A DNA stretch of 64,000 nt. It comes from Escherichia hormaechei_A. Lineage in GTDB: Bacteria > Pseudomonadota > Gammaproteobacteria > Enterobacterales > Enterobacteriaceae. The notes under the pieces are model-generated. The model saw nothing but the letters and a program-made list of their open reading frames with translations. It was not told where the DNA came from and did no database searches. Location of the stretch: NCBI GenBank assembly GCA_042434945.1, contig CP170191.1, positions 2,728,001 through 2,792,000 of the forward strand. The letters are read 5' to 3'. Positions 8,620-17,662 of the stretch are shown here, piece by piece. The position numbers and the translations under genes are program-made. How positions within the stretch are numbered: the stretch's first letter is position 1; each line of letters starts with the position of its first letter.

Positions 8620-9171
8620 TTACGGATTAATCGCTATCTGCGCAATAACTTGCTGATCATTAAGTGCGATAACGCTTAATGTCCCGTCTTCATACATGCC
8701 GTAGCTTGCCGGGTTGCCGCCTTTAGGAATGCTGACAGACCCGGGATTAAAGTGATAAAACGCCCCGCGTTTTTCCGCCACCGGAATATGAGTATGACCA
8801 TAAACCAGGACATCGCCAGCGGCGAGTGACGGCAGGTTATCCGGGCCGAACAGGTGCCCGTGGGTCAGGAACAAACGGCTGTTTTCCATCAACACCTGTT
8901 GCCAGGGAGCGGTGATGGGAAAATTCAGCAGCATCTGGTCAACTTCGCTGTCACAGTTGCCGCGAACGGCGATAATGCGCGAGGCAAAATGATTAAGTTT
9001 TTCCGCCACCTGCGCGGGAGCGTAGCCTTCCGGCAACGCATTGCGTGGGCCGTGGTTTAACACGTCGCCCAGGATCACCAGCCATTGCGCCCCGCTTTGG
9101 GCGAACAGAGAAAGCACGCGTTCGGTCGCGGGCAGCGATCCATGAATATCCGACGCAAACATCAGTTTCAT
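8620..9171 (-). CDS. yfcE: Metallophosphoesterase YfcE
   Basis: This 183-aa phosphodiesterase has the calcineurin-like fold. All metal-ligand motifs are present in order: FASDIHGS (Asp, His), ILGDVLNHGP (Asp), AVRGNCDSE (Asn), LTHGHLF (His) and YGHTHIP (His-x-His). E. coli YfcE is a Mn-dependent enzyme active on artificial phosphodiesters; its natural substrate is unknown. It lies in a leftward run yfcF-yfcE-yfcD with short spacers. Nothing unusual is seen. Confidence 0.94.
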   Translation of the reverse strand: MKLMFASDIHGSLPATERVLSLFAQSGAQWLVILGDVLNHGPRNALPEGYAPAQVAEKLNHFASRIIAVRGNCDSEVDQMLLNFPITAPWQQVLMENSRLFLTHGHLFGPDNLPSLAAGDVLVYGHTHIPVAEKRGAFYHFNPGSVSIPKGGNPASYGMYEDGTLSVIALNDQQVIAQIAINP

Positions 9172-9227
9172 CAGTTACTCCTCAGGAATTCAGACTGCCC
9201 TTATCATACCTCAAGCGCCCCGTCTTA

Positions 9228-9872
9228 TCAGCCCGCGCGCTTAGCAGAGAGTGCCAGATAGCGCTGTACCGACGCGCGTTGCCACTGGAATGTGGCGTAA
9301 TCCACCAGCAGCTGTGGGACGTCATCGCCATTGAGGATCAGGCGATTGAGCATCAGCGCCAGATCGGTGTCGGCAATACACCACTCGCCAAACAGGTTGG
9401 GGTTACCCTGCGCCAGCAGCGATGACGCAGTTTCGATCAGCTTCCGGGCGCTGGATAAGCCTTCCTCGCTGAGGGCGGGCTTTTTGACGCCAGCGAACAC
9501 CACATCCGTAGAGCGTTCTGTGCGAATCGGCACCAGGTCGCTACGCAGCCATGCCTGGATCTGGCGGGCGCGGGCGCGCTTTTGCAGATCGTGAGGATAG
9601 ATGCGTTCCCACTCTGGCGGGGCAAAGCGGTCCTCAAGATACTCGTCAATCGCCGAGGATTCACTCAACTCAAAACCGTCGATCTCCAGCACAGGAACTC
9701 GGCGAGTGAGCGCGTAGCCCTGCCACTGGGGCTTCAGATGTTCGCCGCTGTCCAGGTCGACGGTTTTCAGACTAAAAGTAAGCCCCTTTTCTGCCAGCGC
9801 CACATAAACGCTCATGACATAAGGAGAAAAAAAGTTCGCATCGGACCACAACGTTATTACAGGCTGGCTCAT
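9228..9872 (-). CDS. yfcF: Glutathione S-transferase YfcF
   Basis: This 214-aa cytosolic GST has an N-terminal thioredoxin-like domain (residues 1-80; FFSPYVMSVYVAL, then RVPVLEIDGFELSESSAI for glutathione binding) and an all-helical C-terminal domain. E. coli YfcF has GSH-dependent peroxidase activity. The start at 9872 matches the E. coli N-terminus (MSxPxITLWSDA); the frame is open further upstream but the extension is not conserved. It is divergent from yfcG, another GST, across a 140-base promoter region. Confidence 0.93.
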   Translation of the reverse strand: MSQPVITLWSDANFFSPYVMSVYVALAEKGLTFSLKTVDLDSGEHLKPQWQGYALTRRVPVLEIDGFELSESSAIDEYLEDRFAPPEWERIYPHDLQKRARARQIQAWLRSDLVPIRTERSTDVVFAGVKKPALSEEGLSSARKLIETASSLLAQGNPNLFGEWCIADTDLALMLNRLILNGDDVPQLLVDYATFQWQRASVQRYLALSAKRAG

Positions 9873-10012
9873 AACATCCTCATCGGCTGATCGGTTTTCA
9901 CTCAACATATAATCTCTTTGCCTCGCTGTCACTTGATGAAAACTCACGATTTACAACAAGCACCTATACTGATTTTTTATGGCAACACTATTCGCACTGA
10001 CAGGAGTTGAGA

Positions 10013-10642
10013 ATGATAGATCTCTATTATGCCCCCACCCCTAATGGCCATAAGATCACCCTCTTTCTCGAAGAAGCCGAAGTGGACTACCGGATCATTC
10101 GCGTGGATATCAGTAAAGGCGACCAGTTCCGCCCCGTTTTTCTGGCCATATCGCCCAACAATAAAATTCCGGCCATCATTGATAACCTGCCTTCTGACGG
10201 CGGCAAACCGTTAAGCCTGTTTGAGTCTGGAGAGATTTTGCTCTATCTGGCAGAGAAAACCGGCAAGCTCCTGAGCGGTGAATTGCGCGAGCGTCATCAC
10301 ACGCTGCAATGGTTATTCTGGCAGTCGAGCGGCCTGGGGCCAATGCTGGGGCAGAATCACCACTTTACCGCCTATGCGCCGCAGACGATCCCTTACGCCA
10401 TTGAGCGATATCAGGTCGAAACCCAGCGCCTGTACGGGGTCCTGAACCGTCGGCTGGAAAAATCACCGTGGCTGGGAGGTGAGCATTACAGCATTGCAGA
10501 TATCGCCTGCTGGCCGTGGATTAACACCCATGAACGCCACCGGATCGATCTGGCCACTTATCCGGCAGTGAACAACTGGTTTGAGCGCATCCGGACGCGC
10601 CCGGCCACCGAACGCGCCATGCAAAAAATCCATCAGATTTGA
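10013..10642 (+). CDS. yfcG: Disulfide-bond oxidoreductase / GST-like YfcG
   Basis: This 209-aa protein belongs to the Nu-class glutathione transferases, which reduce disulfides using two bound glutathiones. The N-terminal thioredoxin-like domain has the Thr-Pro-Asn-Gly-His motif (APTPNGHKITLFLEE), and SLFESGEILLYLAEKTG binds glutathione. AGGAG at 10002-10006 fits ATG 10013. It is followed by folX after 75 bases. Confidence 0.93.
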   Translation: MIDLYYAPTPNGHKITLFLEEAEVDYRIIRVDISKGDQFRPVFLAISPNNKIPAIIDNLPSDGGKPLSLFESGEILLYLAEKTGKLLSGELRERHHTLQWLFWQSSGLGPMLGQNHHFTAYAPQTIPYAIERYQVETQRLYGVLNRRLEKSPWLGGEHYSIADIACWPWINTHERHRIDLATYPAVNNWFERIRTRPATERAMQKIHQI

Positions 10643-10717
10643 GCCTGCGCCCCGTTGGGTGCAGGTGTTTTCCTCATGTATGATGAGGTGAAAATACTGA
10701 CACGGAGAAGACCTGCA

Positions 10718-11086
10718 ATGTCCCAGCATGACGCTATTATTCGTATAAAAAACTTACGCTTACGCACGTTCATTGGTATCAAAGAGGAGGAGATCGCGAA
10801 TCGCCAGGATATCGTGGTGAATGTAGTGATCCACTACCCGGCAGACAAGGCGCGTGCCAGCGAGGACATCAATGACGCGCTGAACTATCGCACGATCACC
10901 AAAAGCATCATCCAGTACGTTGAGAACAACCGTTTTGCGCTACTGGAAAAATTAACTCAGGATGTGCTCGACATCGCACGCGAACACCACTGGGTCACTT
11001 ATGCTGAAGTGGAGATCGATAAACTTCACGCCCTGCGCTACGCCGACTCCGTCTCCATGACGTTAAGCTGGCAGCGCCAGGCGTAA
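10718..11086 (+). CDS. folX: Dihydroneopterin triphosphate 2'-epimerase FolX
   Basis: This 122-aa tunnelling-fold enzyme is related to FolB. It epimerises 7,8-dihydroneopterin triphosphate to the dihydromonapterin form used in tetrahydromonapterin synthesis. RTFIGIKEEE near the N-terminus and the C-terminal EIDKLHALRYADSVS are conserved. The start at 10718 (MSQHDAIIRI) matches the family and has a GGAG-type site upstream; a longer frame from 10655 is not supported. yfcH follows after 13 bases. Confidence 0.94.
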   Translation: MSQHDAIIRIKNLRLRTFIGIKEEEIANRQDIVVNVVIHYPADKARASEDINDALNYRTITKSIIQYVENNRFALLEKLTQDVLDIAREHHWVTYAEVEIDKLHALRYADSVSMTLSWQRQA

Positions 11087-11099
11087 ACCTGGAGGTTGT

Positions 11100-11993
11100 A
11101 TGAAGATCCTGCTCACCGGCGGTACGGGCCTGATTGGTCGCCATCTCATTCCACGTTTGCAGGCGTTGCATCACGACATTACCGTGGTCACGCGCAGCCC
11201 GGAGAAAGCGCGCCAGGTGCTGGGCGTCGGCGTTGAGATCTGGAAAGGCCTGGCGGAAAGGCAGGATCTGAACGGCTTTGACGCCGTCATCAACCTTGCT
11301 GGCGAACCTATCGCCGATAAACGCTGGACCGAAGAGCAAAAACAGCGTTTATGCAGCAGCCGCTGGAACATGACCGAAAGGCTGGTTGAGCTGATTCGCA
11401 ACAGCGAGACGCCGCCTTCGGTGCTGATTTCCGGCTCTGCTACAGGCTACTATGGCGATCTCGGTGAAGTGGTGGTGACCGAAGAGGAGCCGCCGCACAA
11501 CGAGTTTACCCATAAACTCTGCGCCCAGTGGGAGCGCATCGCCTGCGCGGCGCAAAGCGATCGTACCCGCGTCTGCCTGCTGCGCACCGGCGTGGTACTT
11601 GCGCCGAAGGGCGGTATTCTCGGTAAAATGCTGCCGCCGTTTAAAATGGGGCTTGGCGGGCCCATCGGCAATGGTCGTCAGTATCTGGCGTGGATCCATA
11701 TCGAGGATATGGTCAACGGCATTCTCTGGCTGCTAGATAACGATCTGCGCGGGCCATTTAACATGGTATCGCCTTACCCCGTACGTAATGAACAATTTGC
11801 TCATGCCCTGGGGCATGCCCTGCATCGCCCGGCGGTGCTGCGCGTGCCTGCAACGGCGATTCGTCTGTTGATGGGTGAGTCTTCGGTGCTGGTGCTGGGC
11901 GGGCAACGCGCGCTGCCAAAACGGCTGGAAGCGGCCGGGTTCACGTTCCGCTGGTATGACCTGGAAGAGGCGCTGGGGGATGTGGTGCAGTGA
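11100..11993 (+). CDS. yfcH: NAD(P)-binding epimerase-like protein YfcH
   Basis: This 297-aa protein of the SDR39U1/YfcH family has an extended short-chain dehydrogenase fold with a C-terminal DUF1731. The Rossmann motif LTGGTGLIGRHLI is at residues 4-16, VINLAGEPIADKRW follows, and SGSATGYYG is the catalytic-region Tyr motif. No enzymatic reaction is established. It sits close behind folX (GGAGG before the ATG), consistent with a folX-yfcH transcript. Confidence 0.93.
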   Translation: MKILLTGGTGLIGRHLIPRLQALHHDITVVTRSPEKARQVLGVGVEIWKGLAERQDLNGFDAVINLAGEPIADKRWTEEQKQRLCSSRWNMTERLVELIRNSETPPSVLISGSATGYYGDLGEVVVTEEEPPHNEFTHKLCAQWERIACAAQSDRTRVCLLRTGVVLAPKGGILGKMLPPFKMGLGGPIGNGRQYLAWIHIEDMVNGILWLLDNDLRGPFNMVSPYPVRNEQFAHALGHALHRPAVLRVPATAIRLLMGESSVLVLGGQRALPKRLEAAGFTFRWYDLEEALGDVVQ

Positions 11994-12037
11994 ATATGTT
12001 AGAGTTATACGCCATGTCTGGATGAGATGGCGTAACT

Positions 12038-12538
12038 ATGGCAACCATTACCACAACCCGGCTTCACCTCACCCCTTTCGAACCTTCTGACTGGGCGTTC
12101 TTCCGCTCTCTGCGTGAAGACCCCGCCATCATGCGCTATATGGCCGCTATCACGCCGGAAAAAGAGACGCGCCGCGTATTTGCCGCGCGCCTGATGGCGA
12201 AGCATGTCTTTGTGATCCGTCTGCATAACGACGTTACGCCGCTCGGGGATATCGGCCTGCAAATCAGTGCGGCGAACCGTGAAGAGGCGGATATTGGCTA
12301 CACGGTTGTGCCTGCCGCGCAGAGAAAAGGCATTGCCAGCGAAGCGCTGCGCGCGGTGTGCGAGTATGCATTTAACCAGACGGGCGTGAAGGCGATAAAC
12401 GCGTACGTGCTGGCGGATAACGTTGGGTCGGTGCGGGTCCTTGAGAAAGCGGGTTTTGTGCGCACGCAGGTGCTGGAGAAGGCGTACGAGATTAAAGGCG
12501 TACGGTATGACGACTGGGTGTATCGGCTGGAGTGTTGA
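12038..12538 (+). CDS. GNAT acetyltransferase, RimJ/RimL-like
   Basis: This 166-aa Gcn5-related N-acetyltransferase carries the acetyl-CoA binding loop in VPAAQRKGIASEALR (about residues 90-104), with the Q-x-x-G-x-A pattern, and the C-terminal ALxxNxGSxRVLEKAGF signature (NVGSVRVLEKAGF). This subgroup typically acetylates ribosomal-protein or amino-acid amines, but the target cannot be told. E. coli K-12 has rpnB in this position, so the gene is specific to the non-E. coli backbone. It is followed by REP and other palindromic repeats. Confidence 0.85.
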   Translation: MATITTTRLHLTPFEPSDWAFFRSLREDPAIMRYMAAITPEKETRRVFAARLMAKHVFVIRLHNDVTPLGDIGLQISAANREEADIGYTVVPAAQRKGIASEALRAVCEYAFNQTGVKAINAYVLADNVGSVRVLEKAGFVRTQVLEKAYEIKGVRYDDWVYRLEC

Positions 12539-12540
12539 AT

Positions 12541-12608
12541 GCCGGGCGGCACTGCGTTTGCCCGGCCTACGGGGTTTGTAGGCCCGGTAAGCGAAGCGCC
12601 ACCGGGCA
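12541..12608. repeat. REP pair, Enterobacter-type
   Basis: Two inverted units (12541-12571 and 12578-12608) lie directly downstream of the GNAT stop. The right unit is base-for-base the same 31-mer as the right unit at 27960-27990. Confidence 0.85.
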
Positions 12609-12629
12609 ATTGGGCGGCTCTGCGGCCTG

Positions 12630-12670
12630 ATGCCCTCACCCCGGCCCTCTCCCACAGGGAGAGGGAGAAA
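12630..12670. repeat. GC-rich palindromic intergenic repeat, copy 1
   Basis: It begins TGCCCTCACCCCGGCCCTCT and continues into the inverted repeat CTCCC / GGGAG. A near copy is at 32632-32668 and a shorter related palindrome at 53573-53596. All three lie between the 3' ends of genes in the non-E. coli DNA. Confidence 0.75.
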
Positions 12671-12678
12671 GGCCAAAC

Positions 12679-13451
12679 CTACTTCAACGAGCCTTTCAGG
12701 AACTGCTGCAAGCGCGGGCTTTGCGGGTTCGCCAGCACCTCATCGGGGTGCCCCTCTCTTCTATTTTCCCCTGATGGAGGAAAATGACATGAGTAGAAAC
12801 ATGGCGAGCAAAGCCCATTTCGTGAGTCACTACCACCATGGTTTTCCCCTCTTCTGCCAGTTGCTGCATAATACGCAACACTTCGCCTACCAGTTCAGGA
12901 TCGAGCGCCGAGGTAGGTTCATCAAACAGTAAAACTTCCGGTTCCATCGCCAGCGCCCGCGCGATAGAAACACGCTGTTGCTGACCGCCGGAAAGATGCA
13001 CCGGATATTTCCCCTGCGCACGTTCGTCTATCCCGACTTTTGCCAGATACTTCACCGCCCGCTCGCGCGCTTCCTGCTTGCTCAGGCCCAACACCTGAAT
13101 CGGCGCTTCCATAACGTTTTCCAGCACCGTCATATGGCTCCAGAGATTGAAGTGCTGGAATACCATCGTCAGGCGTGTGCGCAGTAAGCGCAGTTGATTT
13201 TTATCGGCGACTTTGAGTTGACCGTCTTTGTCGCGCACCAGATTGATCGTCTGGCCATTGACCACGATCGACCCTTCACTCGGTTTTTCGAGGAAGTTAA
13301 TGCAGCGCAGAAAGGTACTTTTCCCCGATCCCGACGATCCGATGATGCTTATTACATCTCCGGCATTCGCTTGCAGTGATACCCCTTTCAGCACTTCATG
13401 TTCGCCGTAGCGTTTGTGCAAATCGATAACGTTTAATTTATTCTCGGACAT
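12679..13451 (-). pseudogene. hisP: hisP, ATPase of the His/LAO transporter, frameshifted near its 3' end
   Basis: This ABC ATPase energises HisQM for uptake by HisJ and ArgT. Walker A GSSGSGKST, signature LSGGQQQR, Walker B VLLFDEP and the switch-region VVVTHEMGFA are intact. At 12751-12761 one base is missing (GAAGAGAGGGGC on the coding strand, where GAAGAGGAGGGGC is expected). The frame therefore ends at 12696 with about 18 unrelated residues. Restoring the base gives the normal end GHPDEVLANP...QQFLKGSLK and a TAG at 12679-12681. Upstream of the lesion the protein equals K-12 HisP by recall; the restored tail does not. The catalytic core is complete, so partial function is possible. Confidence 0.85.
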
Positions 13452-13458
13452 CGTATTC

Positions 13459-14175
13459 TCAGTGCGTTGAAGAAGGTTTCACATGCTGCAACCAGCGTTT
13501 TTCCGCTCTGCGAAAGAGGCTGATCAGGACATAAGAGATGATTAAATAGAGCACCGCGGCAATGCCGAAGGCGGTAAAAGGTTGATACGTGGCGGCGTTA
13601 ATATCGCGGGCTATTTTCAGCAGATCCGGCACCGTGGCAGTAAATGCCAACGCAGTAGAGTGCAGCATCAGGATCACTTCGTTGCTGTATGCCGGTAACG
13701 CAATACGCAGCGCAGAAGGCAAAATAATGCAGCGATACATTTTAAAAGTCGAGAAGCCATAGGCTCTGGCGGCTTCAATTTCCCCATGCGGAACCGAACG
13801 GATTGCCCCAGCAAAAATCTCGGTAGTGTAAGCGCAGGTGTTAAGCGTCAGCGCCAGCACGGTACAGTTCAGGCCACTGCGGAAGAAAGCGTTAAGGAAT
13901 TCGGTTCCCTTAACAATCTCAAGCGTGTACATGCCGGAATAGAACACCAGCAACTGAACATACAGCGGCGTACCGCGAAAAATATAGGTAAATAACCAGA
14001 TTGGAAACTGGATGTATTTATTACTGGAGACACGACCAATCGCCAGAAACAGCGCCAGGACTCCGCCTATCACTACCGACAAAATAAGCAGCCACAGAGT
14101 GATCGCCACACCAGTAAAGCGATAACCGTCGGTCCACAGCAGCGGTTTCCAGTATTCATGTAAGATTTCGATCAC
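13459..14175 (-). CDS. hisM: Histidine/LAO ABC transporter permease HisM
   Basis: This 238-aa inner-membrane permease pairs with HisQ and uses HisP for ATP hydrolysis. About five transmembrane helices are visible, and the EAA coupling loop EIEAARAYGFSTFKM (about residues 153-167) contacts HisP. It overlaps hisQ by 4 bases (ATGA) and ends 7 bases before hisP, a tightly coupled operon. It matches the K-12 protein by recall. Confidence 0.97.
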   Translation of the reverse strand: MIEILHEYWKPLLWTDGYRFTGVAITLWLLILSVVIGGVLALFLAIGRVSSNKYIQFPIWLFTYIFRGTPLYVQLLVFYSGMYTLEIVKGTEFLNAFFRSGLNCTVLALTLNTCAYTTEIFAGAIRSVPHGEIEAARAYGFSTFKMYRCIILPSALRIALPAYSNEVILMLHSTALAFTATVPDLLKIARDINAATYQPFTAFGIAAVLYLIISYVLISLFRRAEKRWLQHVKPSSTH

Positions 14176-14858
14176 AGGTCAGCCCTCTTCACACCCACGG
14201 AGTAGCGGCGCTCAAGGAACAGCAGCACACCATTGGAAACAGTGGTGAAAACCAGGTAAATCACGCCACAGACGATGGCGAAATAGAACGGTTCCCAGGT
14301 ACTTTTGCCTGCCAGTTGGGTGGCTTTGACCACATCTTCCAGGCCGAGTAACGAAACCAGTGCGGTAGATTTGAGGATCACCTGCCAGTTGTTGCCAATG
14401 CCTGGCAGGGCGTAACGCATCATCGACGGAAACATGATCCGCCGAAACACTTGCCCACGAGTAAAACCGAACGCCGTCGCCGCCTCTATATGTCCTTTCG
14501 GCACTGCCATAAAAGCACCACGGAACGTTTCAGTAAAATAAGCACCGTAGATAAAACCGAGAGTGATAATACCAGCGACCATCGGATCGATATCAATCTG
14601 CCCGACGCCCATCGCCTCCGTCACCGTGTTTAGCGCAATCTGCAAACCGTAGAAAATCAGCAGCATCAACACTAAGTCCGGCACGCCACGAATCAGCGTG
14701 GTGTACCCTTCGAAAATCAGCCCCGAAAGCCGATTTTGCGAGAGCTTACCGCCAGCGCCAATTAAACCGATGATTACAGCGAGCACTACAGAGCTGATAG
14801 CCAGCTCCAGCGTGACGAGCGCACCCTGTAAAATAACACCTGAAAACCCATACAACAT
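14172..14858 (-). CDS. hisQ: Histidine/LAO ABC transporter permease HisQ
   Basis: This 228-aa permease subunit of the HisJ/ArgT-dependent transporter has an EAA loop in HIEAATAFGFTRGQVFRRI (about residues 142-160) and about five hydrophobic helices. It is the first of the three membrane-complex genes hisQMP. It is separated from hisJ by an 89-base spacer holding a hairpin, which probably lowers expression relative to the abundant binding protein. Confidence 0.97.
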   Translation of the reverse strand: MLYGFSGVILQGALVTLELAISSVVLAVIIGLIGAGGKLSQNRLSGLIFEGYTTLIRGVPDLVLMLLIFYGLQIALNTVTEAMGVGQIDIDPMVAGIITLGFIYGAYFTETFRGAFMAVPKGHIEAATAFGFTRGQVFRRIMFPSMMRYALPGIGNNWQVILKSTALVSLLGLEDVVKATQLAGKSTWEPFYFAIVCGVIYLVFTTVSNGVLLFLERRYSVGVKRADL

Positions 14859-14899
14859 GCTGCCTGTCCTGTCGTGTGTGGTGAATTACCGCCTCTTGT

Positions 14900-14923
14900 C
14901 TCCCTCCGGTTACCCGAAGGGAG
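14900..14923 (-). promoter_or_regulatory. Imperfect hairpin in hisJ-hisQ spacer
   Basis: CTCCCT and AGGGAG frame a stem with one mismatch and a CGG/CCG top. In enterobacteria, structures between the binding-protein gene and the membrane genes reduce read-through and protect the upstream message. That role is inferred here. Confidence 0.5.
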
Positions 14924-14947
14924 CGGGCTTTCTTTCACCGATGGCGA

Positions 14948-15730
14948 TTAGCCACCATAAACATCAAAATCGAAGTACTTTTTCGCTAATTTCTCGTAAG
15001 TACCGTCAGCGCGCATTTCGGCAAAGGCTTTGTTCAGTGCTTCGCGCAGTTCGTTATCTTCTTTACGCAGGCCCATGCCGGTCCCTACGCCAAACAGTTT
15101 TTCATCTTTAACAGACGGGCCACCGAATTTGTAATCTTTACCGACAGGTTGTTTGAGGAAACCTTCGCTGGCAGCGACCTCATCCTGGAACGCGGCATCA
15201 ATACGTCCGGCAGTCAGGTCAGAATAAATGTTGTCCTGCCCCTGATACGAGACGATTTCAATGCCTTTTGGTGCCCAATGTTCATTACCGAACGTCTCCT
15301 GGGTGGTGCCCTGCAATACGCCTACCCGTTTGCCTTTCAGCGACTCGACTGTCGGCTGAATGTCAGAATTTTTCGCCACCACCAAACGAGAATCGGCAGC
15401 GTACAGTTTGTCGGTGAAGGCTATTTCTTGCTGACGTTTTTCCGTAATGGAAAGCGATGACATAATGGCGTCAATCTTCTTCGCTTTTAAGGACGGGATT
15501 AACGCATCCAGCGGATTTTCGACAAACGTACATTGCGTATTGATGCGTTTGCATAATTCCTTTGCCAGATCGATATCGAAGCCAACCAGTTCGCCTTGTG
15601 AATTTTTTGATTCAAATGGCGCATAGGTCGGGTCGGTACCGATGCGGATGTTTTGCGGAATCGCAGCAAACGCCGCAGTTGCGCTGGAGAAGGCCAGAAC
15701 CAGAGAGAGCGATAGCACCAGTTTTTTCAT
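14948..15730 (-). CDS. hisJ: Periplasmic histidine-binding protein HisJ
   Basis: This is a 260-aa solute-binding protein (SBP family 3). A signal peptide of about 22 residues ends at AAFA before AIPQNIR. The mature protein has the IGTDPTYAPFESKN ligand-pocket start and the C-terminal YFDFDVYGG. It delivers L-histidine to HisQMP. It is a close paralogue of argT, 220 bases upstream in the same direction, which presumably arose by tandem duplication (well known for this locus). Confidence 0.97.
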   Translation of the reverse strand: MKKLVLSLSLVLAFSSATAAFAAIPQNIRIGTDPTYAPFESKNSQGELVGFDIDLAKELCKRINTQCTFVENPLDALIPSLKAKKIDAIMSSLSITEKRQQEIAFTDKLYAADSRLVVAKNSDIQPTVESLKGKRVGVLQGTTQETFGNEHWAPKGIEIVSYQGQDNIYSDLTAGRIDAAFQDEVAASEGFLKQPVGKDYKFGGPSVKDEKLFGVGTGMGLRKEDNELREALNKAFAEMRADGTYEKLAKKYFDFDVYGG

Positions 15731-15950
15731 AATGTCCTCAACTGACAGTCTTTTTATAGGGAATATTTACAGGTTTGTTACACTTATCGTGCCATAAAAT
15801 TGACCATCAAGGCAAAATATCCCGCCCCGTTAGACGTATTATTTTTCATTAAAAATGCTTAAGTATGCATTTCAATGCACCACGATAGTGCAACAAACCT
15901 GGCGTGCACCATGATGATCATTCCATCAGGTACAGCTTCCCAGCGACGTA

Positions 15951-16733
15951 TCAGTCACCGTAGACATTAAAGTCGAAATACTTTTTCGCCATCTTGTCGT
16001 AGGTGCCGTCCTGACGCAGCTCGCCAAGCGCCTTATTGAAGGCAGCCGTCAGTTCAGCATCATCTTTACGTAGCCCTACACCGGTGCCATCACCGAAGTA
16101 TTTTTTGTCTTTTACTGATGAGCCAGCAAAGGCGAAATCTTTACCAGCAGGTTGCTTGAGGAATCCTTCGCTGGCAGCAACTTCATCTTGTAACGCAGCA
16201 TCCAGACGTCCTGCAGCCAGATCGGAATAGACCAAATCCTGGTTGGCATAGGCCACCACATCCACGCCTTTACTACGCCAGGTCTCGTTAGCGTAAGCTT
16301 CCTGGGTTGATCCCTGCAGCACACCAACATGTTTACCTTTCAGTGAATCCAGCGTTGGCTGAATCGGTGAACCTTTGGCCGCAATCAAACGAGAATCTGC
16401 GGCGTACAGCTTGTCGGAGAAGGCAATCTCCTGCTGACGTTTATCGGTAATGGAAAGCGACGAAATAATAGCGTCGATTTTTTTCGCTTTCAGTGAGGGG
16501 ATCAGCGCGTCAAAGTCACTGGCAACCCAGGTACATTTCACCTGCATCCGTTTGCACATCTCGTTACCGAGATCGATATCAAAGCCAACAAAATCACCTT
16601 TAGCATCTTTCGATGAGAACGGTGCGTAGGTGGTATCGGTTCCGATACGTACCGTCTCCGGTAGCGCCGCATAGCTGGAAGCCGCTGTGGAGAGACCGAC
16701 TAACAAAGACAGAGCGAGAATCGACTTCTTCAT
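15951..16733 (-). CDS. argT: Periplasmic lysine/arginine/ornithine-binding protein ArgT
   Basis: This 260-aa SBP family 3 protein has a 22-residue signal peptide ending SSYA before ALPETVR. It binds lysine, arginine and ornithine and shares the HisQMP membrane complex. The paralogy with HisJ is obvious: both share the segments FVGFDIDL/LVGFDIDL, SLSITxKRQQEIAF and DEVAASEGFLKQP. The 217 bases between argT and hisJ and the 265 bases upstream presumably hold the nitrogen-regulated promoters known for this locus. I did not identify a convincing sigma-54 site by eye. Confidence 0.97.
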   Translation of the reverse strand: MKKSILALSLLVGLSTAASSYAALPETVRIGTDTTYAPFSSKDAKGDFVGFDIDLGNEMCKRMQVKCTWVASDFDALIPSLKAKKIDAIISSLSITDKRQQEIAFSDKLYAADSRLIAAKGSPIQPTLDSLKGKHVGVLQGSTQEAYANETWRSKGVDVVAYANQDLVYSDLAAGRLDAALQDEVAASEGFLKQPAGKDFAFAGSSVKDKKYFGDGTGVGLRKDDAELTAAFNKALGELRQDGTYDKMAKKYFDFNVYGD

Positions 16734-16998
16734 ACATAACCCTCAAGTGAAAATGGCTTTTTTATGTTGTGTATTGTGTTGTGTGTTTGCAGGCTCTTTC
16801 ATGCAGGTCTTATGCCATCTTGACGACAACAGTAACATTCAACGTTAAATATGTTAATAAGACGTTGCATTATTGTCCTGAAGTTGAAGATAGCAGGTAT
16901 AGCGGTTGAATCGCAGCGTTTCGATTGAATGGCAGAAACAAAATGTCGAGGATTTGATCGCGGTTGCAAAATTGCCCTGAAACAGGGCAACAGCGGAG

Positions 16999-17568
16999 TT
17001 ATGCGCCCTGCCAGCGGGCAAAGAGATCTTCAGGAAGGGTTATCGCAAACTGGTCAAGAACACGATTAACCGTCTGATTTATCACATCATCAAGGGATTG
17101 CGGGCGATGATAAAACGCCGGAACGGGAGGCATAATCACCGCACCGATTTCTGCCGCCTGAGTCATTAAACGCAGATGGCCTAAGTGCAATGGTGTTTCA
17201 CGCACGCAGAGCACCAACGGGCGACGCTCTTTCAGCACCACATCTGCCGCACGGGTCAGTAAGCCATCAGTATAGCTATGGACAATGCCGGAAAGGGTTT
17301 TGATTGAACAGGGTAAAATCACCATCCCCAGCGTCTGGAAAGAACCGGAAGAGATGCTGGCGGCAATATCGCGCGCATCGTGCGTGACATCGGCTAATGC
17401 CTGCACTTCGCGCAGAGAAAAATCCGTTTCGAGGGATAAGGTCTGGCGCGCTGCCTGGCTCATCACCAGATGCGTTTCGATATCTGTGACATCGCGCAGA
17501 ACCTGTAATAAGCGCACGCCATAAATCGCGCCGCTGGCACCGCTGATGCCTACAATGAGTCGTTTCAT
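16999..17568 (-). CDS. ubiX: Flavin prenyltransferase UbiX
   Basis: This 189-aa flavoprotein transfers a dimethylallyl group to FMN, making the prenyl-FMN cofactor of the UbiD decarboxylase in ubiquinone synthesis. GISGASGAIYG at residues 8-18 binds the flavin phosphate, and PLHLGHLRLMTQAAEIGA is the conserved C-terminal segment. It follows purF in the leftward cluster. One substitution from K-12 is noticed (MSQAAR for MSKAAR). Confidence 0.96.
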   Translation of the reverse strand: MKRLIVGISGASGAIYGVRLLQVLRDVTDIETHLVMSQAARQTLSLETDFSLREVQALADVTHDARDIAASISSGSFQTLGMVILPCSIKTLSGIVHSYTDGLLTRAADVVLKERRPLVLCVRETPLHLGHLRLMTQAAEIGAVIMPPVPAFYHRPQSLDDVINQTVNRVLDQFAITLPEDLFARWQGA

Positions 17569-17662
17569 AAATAGTTGCCCTGTCAGACTTGCAGGCAGAC
17601 TTTGCAGGATTTCGGCGGGAGTTGCAAGTCAGGGTGCCAGACCGGCACCCTCAGCGAAGGCA

